Source: Lachnospiraceae bacterium NK4A144
Lineage (GTDB): Bacteria > Bacillota > Clostridia > Lachnospirales > Lachnospiraceae
Direction of reading: 5' to 3'
Length of the DNA: 64,000 nucleotides
Assembly: GCA_000424365.1 (NCBI GenBank)
Contig: AUJT01000022.1
Location: 1-64,000 of the forward strand
Position numbers and translations under genes: made by a program. Positions 17,704 to 26,716 of the stretch are shown here, piece by piece. The notes below the pieces were generated by a model. That model did not search any database, had not been told where the DNA came from, and saw only the letters and a program-made list of their open reading frames with translations. Positions within the stretch are counted from its first letter, which is position 1. Each line of letters starts with the position of its first letter.

Positions 17704-19035
17704 TCATATCTTTCGGAATGAGGCTGCATAAAACCCATCCGGTCCGCCAGGCGAAGGCAGATACATCCTTTCGGCCTCAGGTATCAGACCAAGTTCATTT
17801 TCTATCCATCGTTTTTGATCTGTACTTTCTTCATGAGTGACCGTACATGTAGAAAAAACAAGCCTGCCGCCCTTTTTCAGATACGAAACAGAATTCTTTA
17901 ATATGCTTCTCTGAAGCTCAGCAAGAGCTGAGATATCTTCCGGTTTAACCCGGTATTTCAATTCATTTTTTCTGCCCATTACGCCCAGGCCGGAACATGG
18001 CAGATCGCAGATCAGTATATCTGCAGTGTTGTCAGACTCTTCGTCATGCACACATGCATCCATAACAACCGCATCAAGATTTTCAAGTCCCAAACGGTCT
18101 CGATTTTCAAGAATCCTGTCTATCTTTCTATCAGAAATATCTCGTGCTTCAACCGTTCCACGAGTTTTTAGTAATTCTGCAACATGACAGGATTTTCCTC
18201 CCGGTGCTGCACAAACATCGATCACATGGATAGTCCGAGGAAGATCGGACACATCTGCGGTAGCATTTATTTCCTGCGCATTTGAAAAATCACCAGATGC
18301 AAATTCCCCGACTGTCATTGAACTTAGATCCTGCACAGAGAAAAGTCCTTCAGAAAACTCAGGCATACGATCAATTGCTTCAAAATCCGAAACCTCAAAT
18401 GCTCCTCTGTGCTCCGGTATCTTCTTTACGCTAATACCACTTGAAATGAGCCTTTTTTCCAGTTCTTCCGGTTCTATCACCGCTGTGTTTGTACGTATAT
18501 AGACCGGTCTGCTTTCCAGTGATGCACGGAAAATATCTTCTGCCTTTTCAGATCCAAATTCCTGAATAAAACGTTCTGTGATCCACTTTGGCATTGAGTA
18601 CTTCACCGACAGATCAGATATGCTTTCCAGATCTATAGGATTTCTGATAATATTTCTCAGAATTCCATTAACGAAACCCGAAAGACCATTCATATGACGT
18701 TTGCGTACGAGCTTCACTGCCTCATTACAAACTGCGCTATGAGGCACATGTGTCATGAACATCAACTGAAAAACACCCATTCTGAGCACTTCTCGGATGA
18801 CAGGCTTCATTTTTGCCGTCTTAACGCGTGAAAAGCGGTCGATCACATAATCCAATGTGATCCGCCGCTCCAGCGTGCCTTCCGTAAGTTTTTTTATAAA
18901 CGCACGATCACGTGTATCGAGATATCCATATCGATCAAGCACCGATCGTATGTATTCACCTGCTTTAACCTCATCTTTTTCTGTTTCGATGAGAATATCC
19001 AAAGCAACTGCCCTGAGATTTATATTTTCAGTCAT
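17704..19035 (-). CDS. rsmB: 16S rRNA cytosine-C5 methyltransferase RsmB
   Basis: A 443-residue enzyme for m5C967 of 16S rRNA. The N-terminal NusB-like RNA-binding domain (about 1-130) precedes the methyltransferase domain with SAM-binding DVCAAPGGKS, a Cys in DLPCSGLGV and a second conserved Cys in FSTCTVTHEES. It overlaps the end of the upstream peptidase gene by eight bases. GGAGG lies 11 bases before the start. Confidence 0.95.
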   Translation of the reverse strand: MTENINLRAVALDILIETEKDEVKAGEYIRSVLDRYGYLDTRDRAFIKKLTEGTLERRITLDYVIDRFSRVKTAKMKPVIREVLRMGVFQLMFMTHVPHSAVCNEAVKLVRKRHMNGLSGFVNGILRNIIRNPIDLESISDLSVKYSMPKWITERFIQEFGSEKAEDIFRASLESRPVYIRTNTAVIEPEELEKRLISSGISVKKIPEHRGAFEVSDFEAIDRMPEFSEGLFSVQDLSSMTVGEFASGDFSNAQEINATADVSDLPRTIHVIDVCAAPGGKSCHVAELLKTRGTVEARDISDRKIDRILENRDRLGLENLDAVVMDACVHDEESDNTADILICDLPCSGLGVMGRKNELKYRVKPEDISALAELQRSILKNSVSYLKKGGRLVFSTCTVTHEESTDQKRWIENELGLIPEAERMYLPSPGGPDGFYAASFRKI

Positions 19036-19750
19036 CCCTTCTGTTTCCTCCGAAAAGAATAACGAGACGTAAAAGCTGAAGAGCTGATGCTGCCGCTGCC
19101 GCTACATAAGTAAGCGCCGCTGCTGTAAGAACCTCACGTGTCATTTTCAGTTCTTCCGGATAAAGTATCCGCTCCTGTTCCAAAATCGCCAACGCTCTGC
19201 GGCTTGCATTAAACTCTACAGGAAGTGTGACCAGCTGAAAAAGAACAGCAAACGAAAACAGCCATATTCCTATTGTTATGAGAGTCTGCCCAAATCCGCC
19301 TCTTGCAGCTCCGAGGAAAAAGCCGATCATAATAAGCGGAAAACTCACAGTCGATCCGAAATTTGCAACAGGAAGGATAGCTGCTCTAAGTGATAGAGGA
19401 AAATATCCTTCAGCATGCTGTAATGCGTGACCGCACTCATGCGCTGCTACACCTATCGATGCCACTGAACTGGACGCATATGTAGCATCAGAAAGGTTCA
19501 AAGTTTTATTTATCGGATTAAAGTTATCCGTAAGATTACCACCTATATGACGTACCTGTACATCAAGTATATTGTTTCTCCTAAGTATCTGAGACGCCGC
19601 CTCAGCACCGGAAATACCTGTTGATGAACGTACTCTCGAATACTTCTCAAACGTCGATTTAACCTTTGCTGATGCCGCCATAGACAAAATAAGTCCTATT
19701 AACACAAGAATATAGGTCGGATCAAACATCATATATGGACTAAAATACAT
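19028..19750 (-). CDS. YugP-family zinc membrane metallopeptidase
   Basis: A 240-residue membrane protein with the zinc protease motif HECGH (within AAHECGHALQHAEGYFPL). Hydrophobic helices lie at the N-terminus and after the motif (~130-155, 160-180 and near the C-terminus). It matches the neutral zinc metallopeptidase 2 family (YugP). Substrate unknown. GAGGAGG precedes the start. The 144-base gap upstream, to fmt, is AT-rich and contains a TATAAT at 19786-19791 with no convincing -35 box. Confidence 0.9.
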   Translation of the reverse strand: MYFSPYMMFDPTYILVLIGLILSMAASAKVKSTFEKYSRVRSSTGISGAEAASQILRRNNILDVQVRHIGGNLTDNFNPINKTLNLSDATYASSSVASIGVAAHECGHALQHAEGYFPLSLRAAILPVANFGSTVSFPLIMIGFFLGAARGGFGQTLITIGIWLFSFAVLFQLVTLPVEFNASRRALAILEQERILYPEELKMTREVLTAAALTYVAAAAASALQLLRLVILFGGNRRDD

Positions 19751-19894
19751 AGTAAATCCTCCTCAGAAGGAATTTTCGTATCAAAATTATATCTTTGCAG
19801 ATACGAATCTATTTTTATCAGACTATCACAAAAATCTGAATTATTTATGTATTAATTCATAAAACGTGATTAAATCAGTTTTTACATTTTTAAC

Positions 19895-20827
19895 TCACTG
19901 ACCTAGTGCTGTTCCCTTCTTTAACGGATGTCCAAGCAAAAAGTCATGTGTTGTCATTCTCTTTTTGCCATTTTTCTGCAAAGAAAGAACTTTAAGCTGA
20001 CCCTTACCGCAAGATACAGTAAAGTAATCCTTTGATACATCCGTGATCATGCCAGCATCACTTTCACTGTCTTCCTGCACAACTTCTGTCTCCCAAAGCT
20101 TAAGCATCTCACCATCAAGCTTTGTATATGCACTTGGCCAGGGATTAAGAGCTCTTACCAGACGTTCTATATTTTCAGCAGATTCAGAAAAATCAATCTG
20201 TCCAAGCTCCTTCTTTAACATCTTTGCATATGAAGAACAACTGTCGTCCTGCTTTACAGGCTTGATATTTCCCTCTTCTATCTCAGAAATCGTCTCAACA
20301 CAAAGAGAGGCTCCCGTTTCAGCAAGTTTATCAAAAAGAGAACCTCCTGTTTCTGTCGACAGGATAGGCACTTCTCTCTGAGTAAGGATATCTCCCGTAT
20401 CAAGTCCTTCATTCATCTGCATTATCGTTACACCGGTCTTTTCTTCGCCGTCGATTATCGACCACTGAATAGGTGCTGCACCACGATATTTAGGAAGAAG
20501 AGAAGCATGAACATTTATACATCCGTATTTAGGAAGTTCAAGAATTTCTTTTGATAAAATCTGTCCAAAAGCAGCAACTACGATAATATCAGGATTTTCT
20601 GCCCTGAGTCTCATAACTGCCTCATTCTCTTTAACCTTTTCTGGCTGAAAAACAGGTATATCATGTCTCAATGCACATTCTTTTACCGGAGGCATTGAAA
20701 CTGTTTTTCCACGTCCCTTTACACGATCAGGCTGTGTGACAACCAACGAAACCTCATGTCCTGCTTCTACCAGTGCATCTAATGTACCAACAGCAAAATC
20801 GGGTGTTCCCATAAAGATAATCTTCAT
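19895..20827 (-). CDS. fmt: Methionyl-tRNA formyltransferase
   Basis: A 310-residue enzyme that formylates initiator Met-tRNA using 10-formyl-tetrahydrofolate. Motifs are IIFMGTPDFAV, HASLLPKYRGAAPIQW (with the catalytic His and the SLLPKYRG loop) and GVTIMQMNEGLDTGD. I choose ATG 20827; a GTG nine bases earlier overlaps the def stop codon and cannot be excluded. Coupling with def is the standard arrangement. Confidence 0.95.
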   Translation of the reverse strand: MKIIFMGTPDFAVGTLDALVEAGHEVSLVVTQPDRVKGRGKTVSMPPVKECALRHDIPVFQPEKVKENEAVMRLRAENPDIIVVAAFGQILSKEILELPKYGCINVHASLLPKYRGAAPIQWSIIDGEEKTGVTIMQMNEGLDTGDILTQREVPILSTETGGSLFDKLAETGASLCVETISEIEEGNIKPVKQDDSCSSYAKMLKKELGQIDFSESAENIERLVRALNPWPSAYTKLDGEMLKLWETEVVQEDSESDAGMITDVSKDYFTVSCGKGQLKVLSLQKNGKKRMTTHDFLLGHPLKKGTALGQ

Positions 20828-20832
20828 GTATT

Positions 20833-21309
20833 TCACTCTTCCTCTTCAAGCTCATCATTGTCGTGAAGTTCGCCCTCTACCTTTTCTACATAAAGATGAC
20901 CTTCAAGATGGTCTACCTCATGGCAGATACAACGGGCAAGCAGCTCTGTTCCTTCAAGCTCAGACGGCTGCATGTTTTCATCAAGAAAAACAACTTTTGC
21001 ATAATTGGGACGTGTCACCATACCAAATTTTCCCGGAACGGAAAGACATCCTTCGCTTCCTGTCTGCTCTCCGCTTGTTTCGACGATCTTAGGATTGATA
21101 AGCACATGCGGATCATCTCCACAGTCGATAACAACAATATTTTTAAGTATTCCCACCTGAGGCGCCGCAAGACCTACTCCATTTGAATCATACAGAGTGT
21201 CAAACATATCACTTATAAGCTCTCTGATCCTCGGTGTCATTTCCTTTACATCCTTACACTTCTTATTAAGGATATCATCTCCGATTGTTCTGATCTGTCT
21301 TAATGCCAT
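20833..21309 (-). CDS. def: Peptide deformylase
   Basis: A 158-residue metalloenzyme removing formyl groups from nascent proteins, complementary to fmt. All three family motifs are present: GVGLAAPQVG, EGCLS (metal-binding Cys) and HEVDH (metal-binding His pair with catalytic Glu). The C-terminus carries an acidic tail (DNDELEEEE). Confidence 0.97.
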   Translation of the reverse strand: MALRQIRTIGDDILNKKCKDVKEMTPRIRELISDMFDTLYDSNGVGLAAPQVGILKNIVVIDCGDDPHVLINPKIVETSGEQTGSEGCLSVPGKFGMVTRPNYAKVVFLDENMQPSELEGTELLARCICHEVDHLEGHLYVEKVEGELHDNDELEEEE

Positions 21310-21336
21310 TCTTATTATTCCTCAATTACTTTCATT

Positions 21337-23559
21337 TTACATAGGATCAAAGTCAAACTGTACCTGAGTGCTTCCCGTAGGGTTTTCACGCCTCCAGTTT
21401 TCCAATATATCCTTATCATCTGCCAGCACTTCCATATCCGCATGTCTTATATAAAAAACATTGCGGTAGATATCTTTAATCTTCCATATGGAATCCTGTG
21501 CCGGTCCAATTACCATTCCGATGCCAAAGGATTTTACCACATTTGCCATATCGGATGCCATATCTTTACTACGATCCGGATCTTTGTCTTCAACAAGGAC
21601 CTTCAGCATATGTGATACCGGCGGATATCCCATAAGATTTCGATACCCTATTTCCTCAGCGTAAAAATCATTATAATCCTGACGTGCCGCTGCGGCAACA
21701 CTGTAATGTTCCGGAGAATATGTCTGTATCACAACTTCTCCCGGTCTGTCTGCTCTGCCGGCTCTTCCTGATGCCTGAGTTAAGAGCTGAAAAGTTCTCT
21801 CTCCCGCTCTGTAATCATTTGCATACAGCGATAAATCTGCCGCAAGAATACCAACTAATGTTACTTTCGGAAAATCATGACCTTTTACTATCATCTGCGT
21901 ACCGACAAGGATATCTGCCTCTTCATTTGAAAATGCCGATAAGATCTTTTCGTATCCGCCCTTCTCCTTAGTAGTATCAGCGTCCATCCTTAAAACACGG
22001 GCCTCAGGGAACAGTCCATGAACCATTTCTTCAACCTGCTCAGTTCCTGCTCTCATTCCTCCCACGTATTTTGAACCACAGTTAGGACATTTATGTATCA
22101 TAGGTGTCTCATATCCGCAGTAATGACACACCAGACGATTCCTGCCATGCAGTGAAAGAGATACATCGCAATGCGGGCATTTCATTACTTCGCCGCATTT
22201 TCTACAGCTGACAAATCCGGCAAAGCCTCTTCTGTTAAGGAAAAGCATGATCTGTTCTTTATTATTCAGACGTTCCCTTATCTTTGAACTCAGTACATCT
22301 GAAAACATACTGCGATTGCCCTTAATAAGTTCTTCTCTGAGATCTGCCACATAAACCGACGGAAGTCCTGTATCAGAAATCCTGTCTCTGATCTCGTAAA
22401 GACGGTATTCTCCTCGCTTTGCATGATAAAAAGAATCTACAGAAGGCGTTGCGCTTCCAAAAACCAACGCCGCATTTGCAAGTCTTGCCCTTTCAAGAGC
22501 AACCTCACGAGCATGATATTTAGGCATATTTTCTGCTTTATAACTGCCTTCATGCTCTTCATCGATTATTATAATTCCGAGATCCGGAAACGGTGTAAAT
22601 AATGCAGATCTAGGACCTATCATGATATCTATCTCACCGTCTTTCGCTCTGCAGAACTGATCATATCTTTCTCCCGCTGACAATTTGGAATGAAGATACG
22701 AAACTCTCGAGCCAAACCTGGCGCAAAACCTCATCACGGTCTGAAATGTCAGAGCAATTTCGGGGATAAGAACAATTGCCTGCTTCCCACTCTTAAGCAC
22801 TTCTGAGATCATTTCCATATAAACTTCCGTCTTACCGGAACCGGTCACACCAAATAGAAGCGATGGATCCCGTAAACCCATACGATAGTTTTTCACAAAG
22901 TCATCAACTATCGCCTGCTGGGTTGATGTCAGTTTGCACACTTTTTTTCGGGTATTTTCCGCAGTCCCGGGATTCCTGTAATCTCTTTCTACACTAAGAC
23001 GTACAAGTTTTTGTTCCTCAAACCTGTGTATCACTGCCGCGCTGACATTTAGCTTTTCTCTTAAAAGAGTGAGATCCATCTCACCGCAGGATGCCAGTGC
23101 AGACAAAAGTCTTGCCTGAGCAGTCCTGTGCTTTCTGTCACACTCTTCAGCAATTGATTCTGCCTCAGCAGGAGTGATCAGTAATTCGACCGTTTTCTTT
23201 TCCTTCGGACGTATTACTTTTTTTACCGGAAAAACAACACGAAGTGACTGTATCAGTGTCCCTCCATAATGTCGTTTCATCCATATAGCAAGCCTTATAA
23301 GCTGATCTTCCGCACCGGCCTCACCTATCCCAGATGAGAGCCCTATTATTTCCTTCATCTTCTCCGGCGGAAACTCAGCTTTATCAGTAATATTGATCAA
23401 GTATCCTTTTATGATACGATCAGCTTTTCCAAAAGGTATTTCTACTCTTGCGCCCAAATAAAGCTCGCCCCTTAGGGATTCCGGTATTTTGTACTGAAAA
23501 GGACGATCCAGTTTCTCATGTGAAATTTCAATGATAACATCTCCGTAAAGACCCTGCAT
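21337..23559 (-). CDS. priA: Primosomal replication restart helicase PriA
   Basis: A 740-residue superfamily 2 DNA helicase that reloads the replisome at stalled forks. The N-terminal DNA-binding region precedes Walker A (GVTGSGKTEVY), a DEEH box and SATPS. A zinc-binding region has paired cysteines (CRKCGEVMKCPHC, CHYCGYE, CPNCGS), followed by helicase motifs V/VI. AGGAG precedes the start. Neighbours murE and def lie 25-27 bases away. Confidence 0.97.
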   Translation of the reverse strand: MQGLYGDVIIEISHEKLDRPFQYKIPESLRGELYLGARVEIPFGKADRIIKGYLINITDKAEFPPEKMKEIIGLSSGIGEAGAEDQLIRLAIWMKRHYGGTLIQSLRVVFPVKKVIRPKEKKTVELLITPAEAESIAEECDRKHRTAQARLLSALASCGEMDLTLLREKLNVSAAVIHRFEEQKLVRLSVERDYRNPGTAENTRKKVCKLTSTQQAIVDDFVKNYRMGLRDPSLLFGVTGSGKTEVYMEMISEVLKSGKQAIVLIPEIALTFQTVMRFCARFGSRVSYLHSKLSAGERYDQFCRAKDGEIDIMIGPRSALFTPFPDLGIIIIDEEHEGSYKAENMPKYHAREVALERARLANAALVFGSATPSVDSFYHAKRGEYRLYEIRDRISDTGLPSVYVADLREELIKGNRSMFSDVLSSKIRERLNNKEQIMLFLNRRGFAGFVSCRKCGEVMKCPHCDVSLSLHGRNRLVCHYCGYETPMIHKCPNCGSKYVGGMRAGTEQVEEMVHGLFPEARVLRMDADTTKEKGGYEKILSAFSNEEADILVGTQMIVKGHDFPKVTLVGILAADLSLYANDYRAGERTFQLLTQASGRAGRADRPGEVVIQTYSPEHYSVAAAARQDYNDFYAEEIGYRNLMGYPPVSHMLKVLVEDKDPDRSKDMASDMANVVKSFGIGMVIGPAQDSIWKIKDIYRNVFYIRHADMEVLADDKDILENWRRENPTGSTQVQFDFDPM

Positions 23560-23584
23560 CAGACTCCTCTTTTATGGTAATCAA

Positions 23585-25063
23585 TTACTTTTCATCTTCT
23601 TGAAGGATTTCGTGGATCAAGACTCTCTCATCCATCGGATACTTTACTCCCTCGATTTCCTGATAATCCTCGTGACCTTTGCCTGCAAGGATTATGAGAT
23701 CCCCAGGCTGTCCATTATGTATCGCATAAGCGATCGCTTCTTTACGATCCTGTATCTTAATATATTTTCCTTCTGTTTTAAGGATTCCTGTCTCGATATC
23801 ATTCATAATATCAGCCGGTTCCTCAAAACGTGGATTATCCGAAGTTATGATAGTAAAGTCCGCAAGTTTTCCTGAAACCTCACCCATTTCATATCTGCGG
23901 AGTTTTGAACGATTTCCGCCACATCCAAAAACACATACCAGACGTCCCGGATCATATTCTCTTAAGGAAGTGAGAAGACTCTCCAGTGCCATCGCATTGT
24001 GTGCATAGTCGATTATAAGACTAAAGGAATCAGAAACCGGTACAGCCTCTATCCTTCCTCTTACATGAGCTGTCTTCAAAGCTGTCTTAAGCTGCTCATC
24101 TGACACATTAAAGTTCAGACATATAGCAGAAGCGCAAAGCGCATTATATACACTAAAGCTTCCTGGGGTTCCAACTTCCACATCCGGAATATCGTATGTT
24201 CCCTTTATATGGAACTTTACTCCAAGTTCACCGGGTGTCTTGATAAGTTCTGCATCTTCTGCACGAAGCTCTGCGTTTTCTTTGAGACCAAATGTGCGGA
24301 TCTCACAGGTATGATCCTTAAGCAGTTCTTCCGTATGAGGATCATCACTATTAACGATACCTACACGGCACTGCTTAAATAACAGTCCCTTACAGCGGAG
24401 ATAATCGGCAAAATCCTCATGTTCATTTGGACCAATATGGTCAGGCTCAATATTTGTAAATACACCGTAATCAAATACAAAACCCTGTGTCCTGTGAAGC
24501 ATCAGTGCCTGGCTGGAAACTTCCATTACAACCACATTGATACCTTCTTTTACCATCTCGGCAAATGTTTCCTGGAGAACATAGGACTCCGGTGTTGTAT
24601 TCTTTGCTGGTATATGTCTGTCACCTATTATGGTCTCAATAGTGCCGACAAGTCCTACATGATAACCTGCTTCTTCCAGCACTGCCTTTGTCAGATATGT
24701 AGTGGTTGTCTTTCCCTTTGTTCCTGTCACACCGATCACTGTAAGGTGATCTACAGGATGTCCAAACCACGCTGCAGAAACAAATGCCATTGCATAACGG
24801 GTATTTTCCACACGAATAACGATTGCATCAGATTCTCCCGGAATATCTACATCTTTTTCTGTCAGAAGCACTCTTGCACCCTTATCGACAACATCCGCCG
24901 CAAAATCATGACCATCAAAACGGGCTCCGGAAATACATATAAAAAGACATCCCGGTTCAACCTTTTTTGAATCATATACCACACTCGATATTTCTACTTC
25001 ATCAACATTTCCGCGAACAACCTTATATTCAAGTCCGCCAAGAAGTTCTTTCAGGGTCTTCAT
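23585..25063 (-). CDS. murE: UDP-MurNAc-tripeptide synthetase, meso-DAP type
   Basis: A 492-residue cytosolic Mur ligase adding the third stem-peptide amino acid. ATP-binding GVTGTKGKTTTTYL is intact. The DNPR motif in TSDNPRFEEP marks specificity for meso-diaminopimelate rather than lysine, known from the family. It is the only mur gene in the window and lies next to priA. GAGGAGG precedes the start. Confidence 0.96.
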   Translation of the reverse strand: MKTLKELLGGLEYKVVRGNVDEVEISSVVYDSKKVEPGCLFICISGARFDGHDFAADVVDKGARVLLTEKDVDIPGESDAIVIRVENTRYAMAFVSAAWFGHPVDHLTVIGVTGTKGKTTTTYLTKAVLEEAGYHVGLVGTIETIIGDRHIPAKNTTPESYVLQETFAEMVKEGINVVVMEVSSQALMLHRTQGFVFDYGVFTNIEPDHIGPNEHEDFADYLRCKGLLFKQCRVGIVNSDDPHTEELLKDHTCEIRTFGLKENAELRAEDAELIKTPGELGVKFHIKGTYDIPDVEVGTPGSFSVYNALCASAICLNFNVSDEQLKTALKTAHVRGRIEAVPVSDSFSLIIDYAHNAMALESLLTSLREYDPGRLVCVFGCGGNRSKLRRYEMGEVSGKLADFTIITSDNPRFEEPADIMNDIETGILKTEGKYIKIQDRKEAIAYAIHNGQPGDLIILAGKGHEDYQEIEGVKYPMDERVLIHEILQEDEK

Positions 25064-25142
25064 TACAAGCCTCCTCTAAACGCCGGTCTATATCCGATCC
25101 AATTTTTTCGTCATTCGAAAAAAAGTTCTTTCAAAACAATTT

Positions 25143-25151
25143 ATTATATCA
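25143..25151 (-). promoter_or_regulatory. Extended -10 promoter upstream of murE
   Basis: TGATATAAT on the minus strand is a consensus extended -10 element, about 80 bases before the murE start. The -35 region would fall in the T-rich tail of the thiolase terminator and is not distinctive. Confidence 0.45.
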
Positions 25152-25170
25152 CACAGCCTAAAAAATAAAA

Positions 25171-25223
25171 GAAAAAAAGAGTCCCGTAAAACCAAATGGA
25201 TCAACCATCTGACCTACGGGACT
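25171..25223 (-). terminator. Terminator of the thiolase gene
   Basis: Stem AGTCCCGTA with TACGGGACT on the minus strand, followed by CTTTTTTT. It lies 21 bases past the thiolase stop and separates it from murE. Confidence 0.85.
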
Positions 25224-25244
25224 TTTAACCTGATCTATATATAC

Positions 25245-26432
25245 TTATCTTTCAACTATAGCTGCAGCACCCATTCCGCCACCAACACAAAGTGTTGCGA
25301 GACCCTTATGGGCATCTCTCTTCTGCATCTCATAAAGAAGTGTTACAAGGATTCGTGTGCCTGAGCATCCTACCGGATGACCAAGAGCGATCGCTCCACC
25401 ATTTACATTTAAGACATCGCTTGAGAATCCAAGTTCTTTCTGAACTGCAACTGACTGAGCTGCAAAAGCCTCGTTTGCTTCGATCAGATCAAAATCGCTG
25501 ATCTGATATCCGGCCTTTGCCATTGTCTTTTTAGTTGCAGGAACAGGACCTATACCCATGATACGAGGGTCGCAGCCTGCAAGCTCACCTGCGATCCATG
25601 TTGCCATTGGTGTTACCCCGAGTTCTTTTGCCTTTTCCTCACTCATAACAACGATCGCTGCTGCTGCATCATTTATTCCTGATGCATTTCCTGCTGTTAC
25701 GAGTCCGCCATCTTTCTTAAATGCCGGACGAAGCTTTGAGAGACTCTCAGGAGTAACTCCCGCACGGGGACCCTCATCAGTATCAAATACGATAGTCTCC
25801 TTCTTCTTTTTAACCTCTACAGGAACGATCTCATCCTTAAATTTTCCGCTTTCGATAGCCTTTGCAGCTTTCTGCTGAGATGCTGCCGCAAACTCATCGA
25901 GCTCTTCACGTGTTAATTTCCACTGCTCACATATATTTTCTGCAGTGATACCCATATGATAATCATAAAATGCGTCTGTCAAAGCATCTTTTATCATAGA
26001 ATCCTGAATAGCTCCGGCACCTGCACCCATACGATATCCATATCGTCCGTTCGGAAGAAGGTAAGGTGCCATTGACATGTTCTCCATGCCGCCTGCAACT
26101 ATAATATCCGCATCTCCTGCGCCGATAAGCTTTGCAGCAAGATTTACGCAATGAAGACCTGAACCGCAAAGAACATTGATTGTTGTTGCCGGTACTTCCT
26201 CCGGTATTCCTGCATTAAATGCAGCCTGTCTTGCCGGGTTCTGTCCGAGTCCCGCCTGGATAACACAGCCCATGTAAACTTCATCTACCTGTTCCGGCTT
26301 AACACCTGATCTCTTTAACGCTTCTTTGATCACAACTGTTCCGAGAACCGGAGCCGGTGTAGTTGAAAGTGCACCACCCATTACACCTATTGCTGTTCTG
26401 CATGCTCCAGCGAGCACAACTTTTCTTGCCAT
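25245..26432 (-). CDS. thlA: Acetyl-CoA C-acetyltransferase (thiolase)
   Basis: A 395-residue thiolase condensing two acetyl-CoA, the first step toward butyrate in these bacteria. The nucleophilic Cys lies in [11 protein letters not shown]. The His and second Cys are in [14 protein letters not shown] and CVGGGMGAA. The start is ATG 26432 with GGAGG seven bases upstream; a longer in-frame extension (to 26492) is not conserved-looking. It has its own promoter and terminator, so it is a single-gene unit here. The other butyrate genes (crotonase, hbd, bcd-etf) are not in the window. Confidence 0.95.
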   Translation of the reverse strand: MARKVVLAGACRTAIGVMGGALSTTPAPVLGTVVIKEALKRSGVKPEQVDEVYMGCVIQAGLGQNPARQAAFNAGIPEEVPATTINVLCGSGLHCVNLAAKLIGAGDADIIVAGGMENMSMAPYLLPNGRYGYRMGAGAGAIQDSMIKDALTDAFYDYHMGITAENICEQWKLTREELDEFAAASQQKAAKAIESGKFKDEIVPVEVKKKKETIVFDTDEGPRAGVTPESLSKLRPAFKKDGGLVTAGNASGINDAAAAIVVMSEEKAKELGVTPMATWIAGELAGCDPRIMGIGPVPATKKTMAKAGYQISDFDLIEANEAFAAQSVAVQKELGFSSDVLNVNGGAIALGHPVGCSGTRILVTLLYEMQKRDAHKGLATLCVGGGMGAAAIVER

Positions 26433-26533
26433 TAGAAATACCTCCATGTAATTTGAATTTGAAAAACAGGTTACCCTGGTCTCCGTCGTCACATGCGTGG
26501 CGTTCGTGCGGCCATATTGTTAAATCATTAACG

Positions 26534-26562
26534 ATGATAACACACTCACCCTGTAAAATCAA
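26534..26562 (-). promoter_or_regulatory. Promoter of the thiolase gene
   Basis: TTGATT-N17-TATCAT on the minus strand in the 284-base divergent gap with rqcH. It gives a leader of about 95 bases. Confidence 0.6.
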
Positions 26563-26630
26563 GGGAACCGCGCGTATACAACTCCCTCAACCATCAAAAA
26601 AACGAACATATTTCCATCAATATTTGGTTT

Positions 26631-26659
26631 TTGTAAATGTGACTTCGAGCGTGTATAAT
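26631..26659 (+). promoter_or_regulatory. Promoter of rqcH
   Basis: TTGTAA-N17-TATAAT, with the -10 box 57 bases upstream of the rqcH start codon. Confidence 0.7.
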
Positions 26660-26716
26660 ATTTCAATATGATTTTTCTGCGAACCGGCTGTAACTTACAG
26701 CAGAAAGGATTTACAT

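Noticed and set aside
26433-26492. A 20-residue N-terminal extension of the thiolase
   Set aside because: It is not conserved-looking and bypasses a strong GGAGG site before ATG 26432.
26561-26574. GGGAACCGCGCG resembles the T-box antiterminator motif
   Set aside because: There is no Stem I, specifier loop or terminator, and the flanking genes (thiolase, rqcH) are not amino-acid related.
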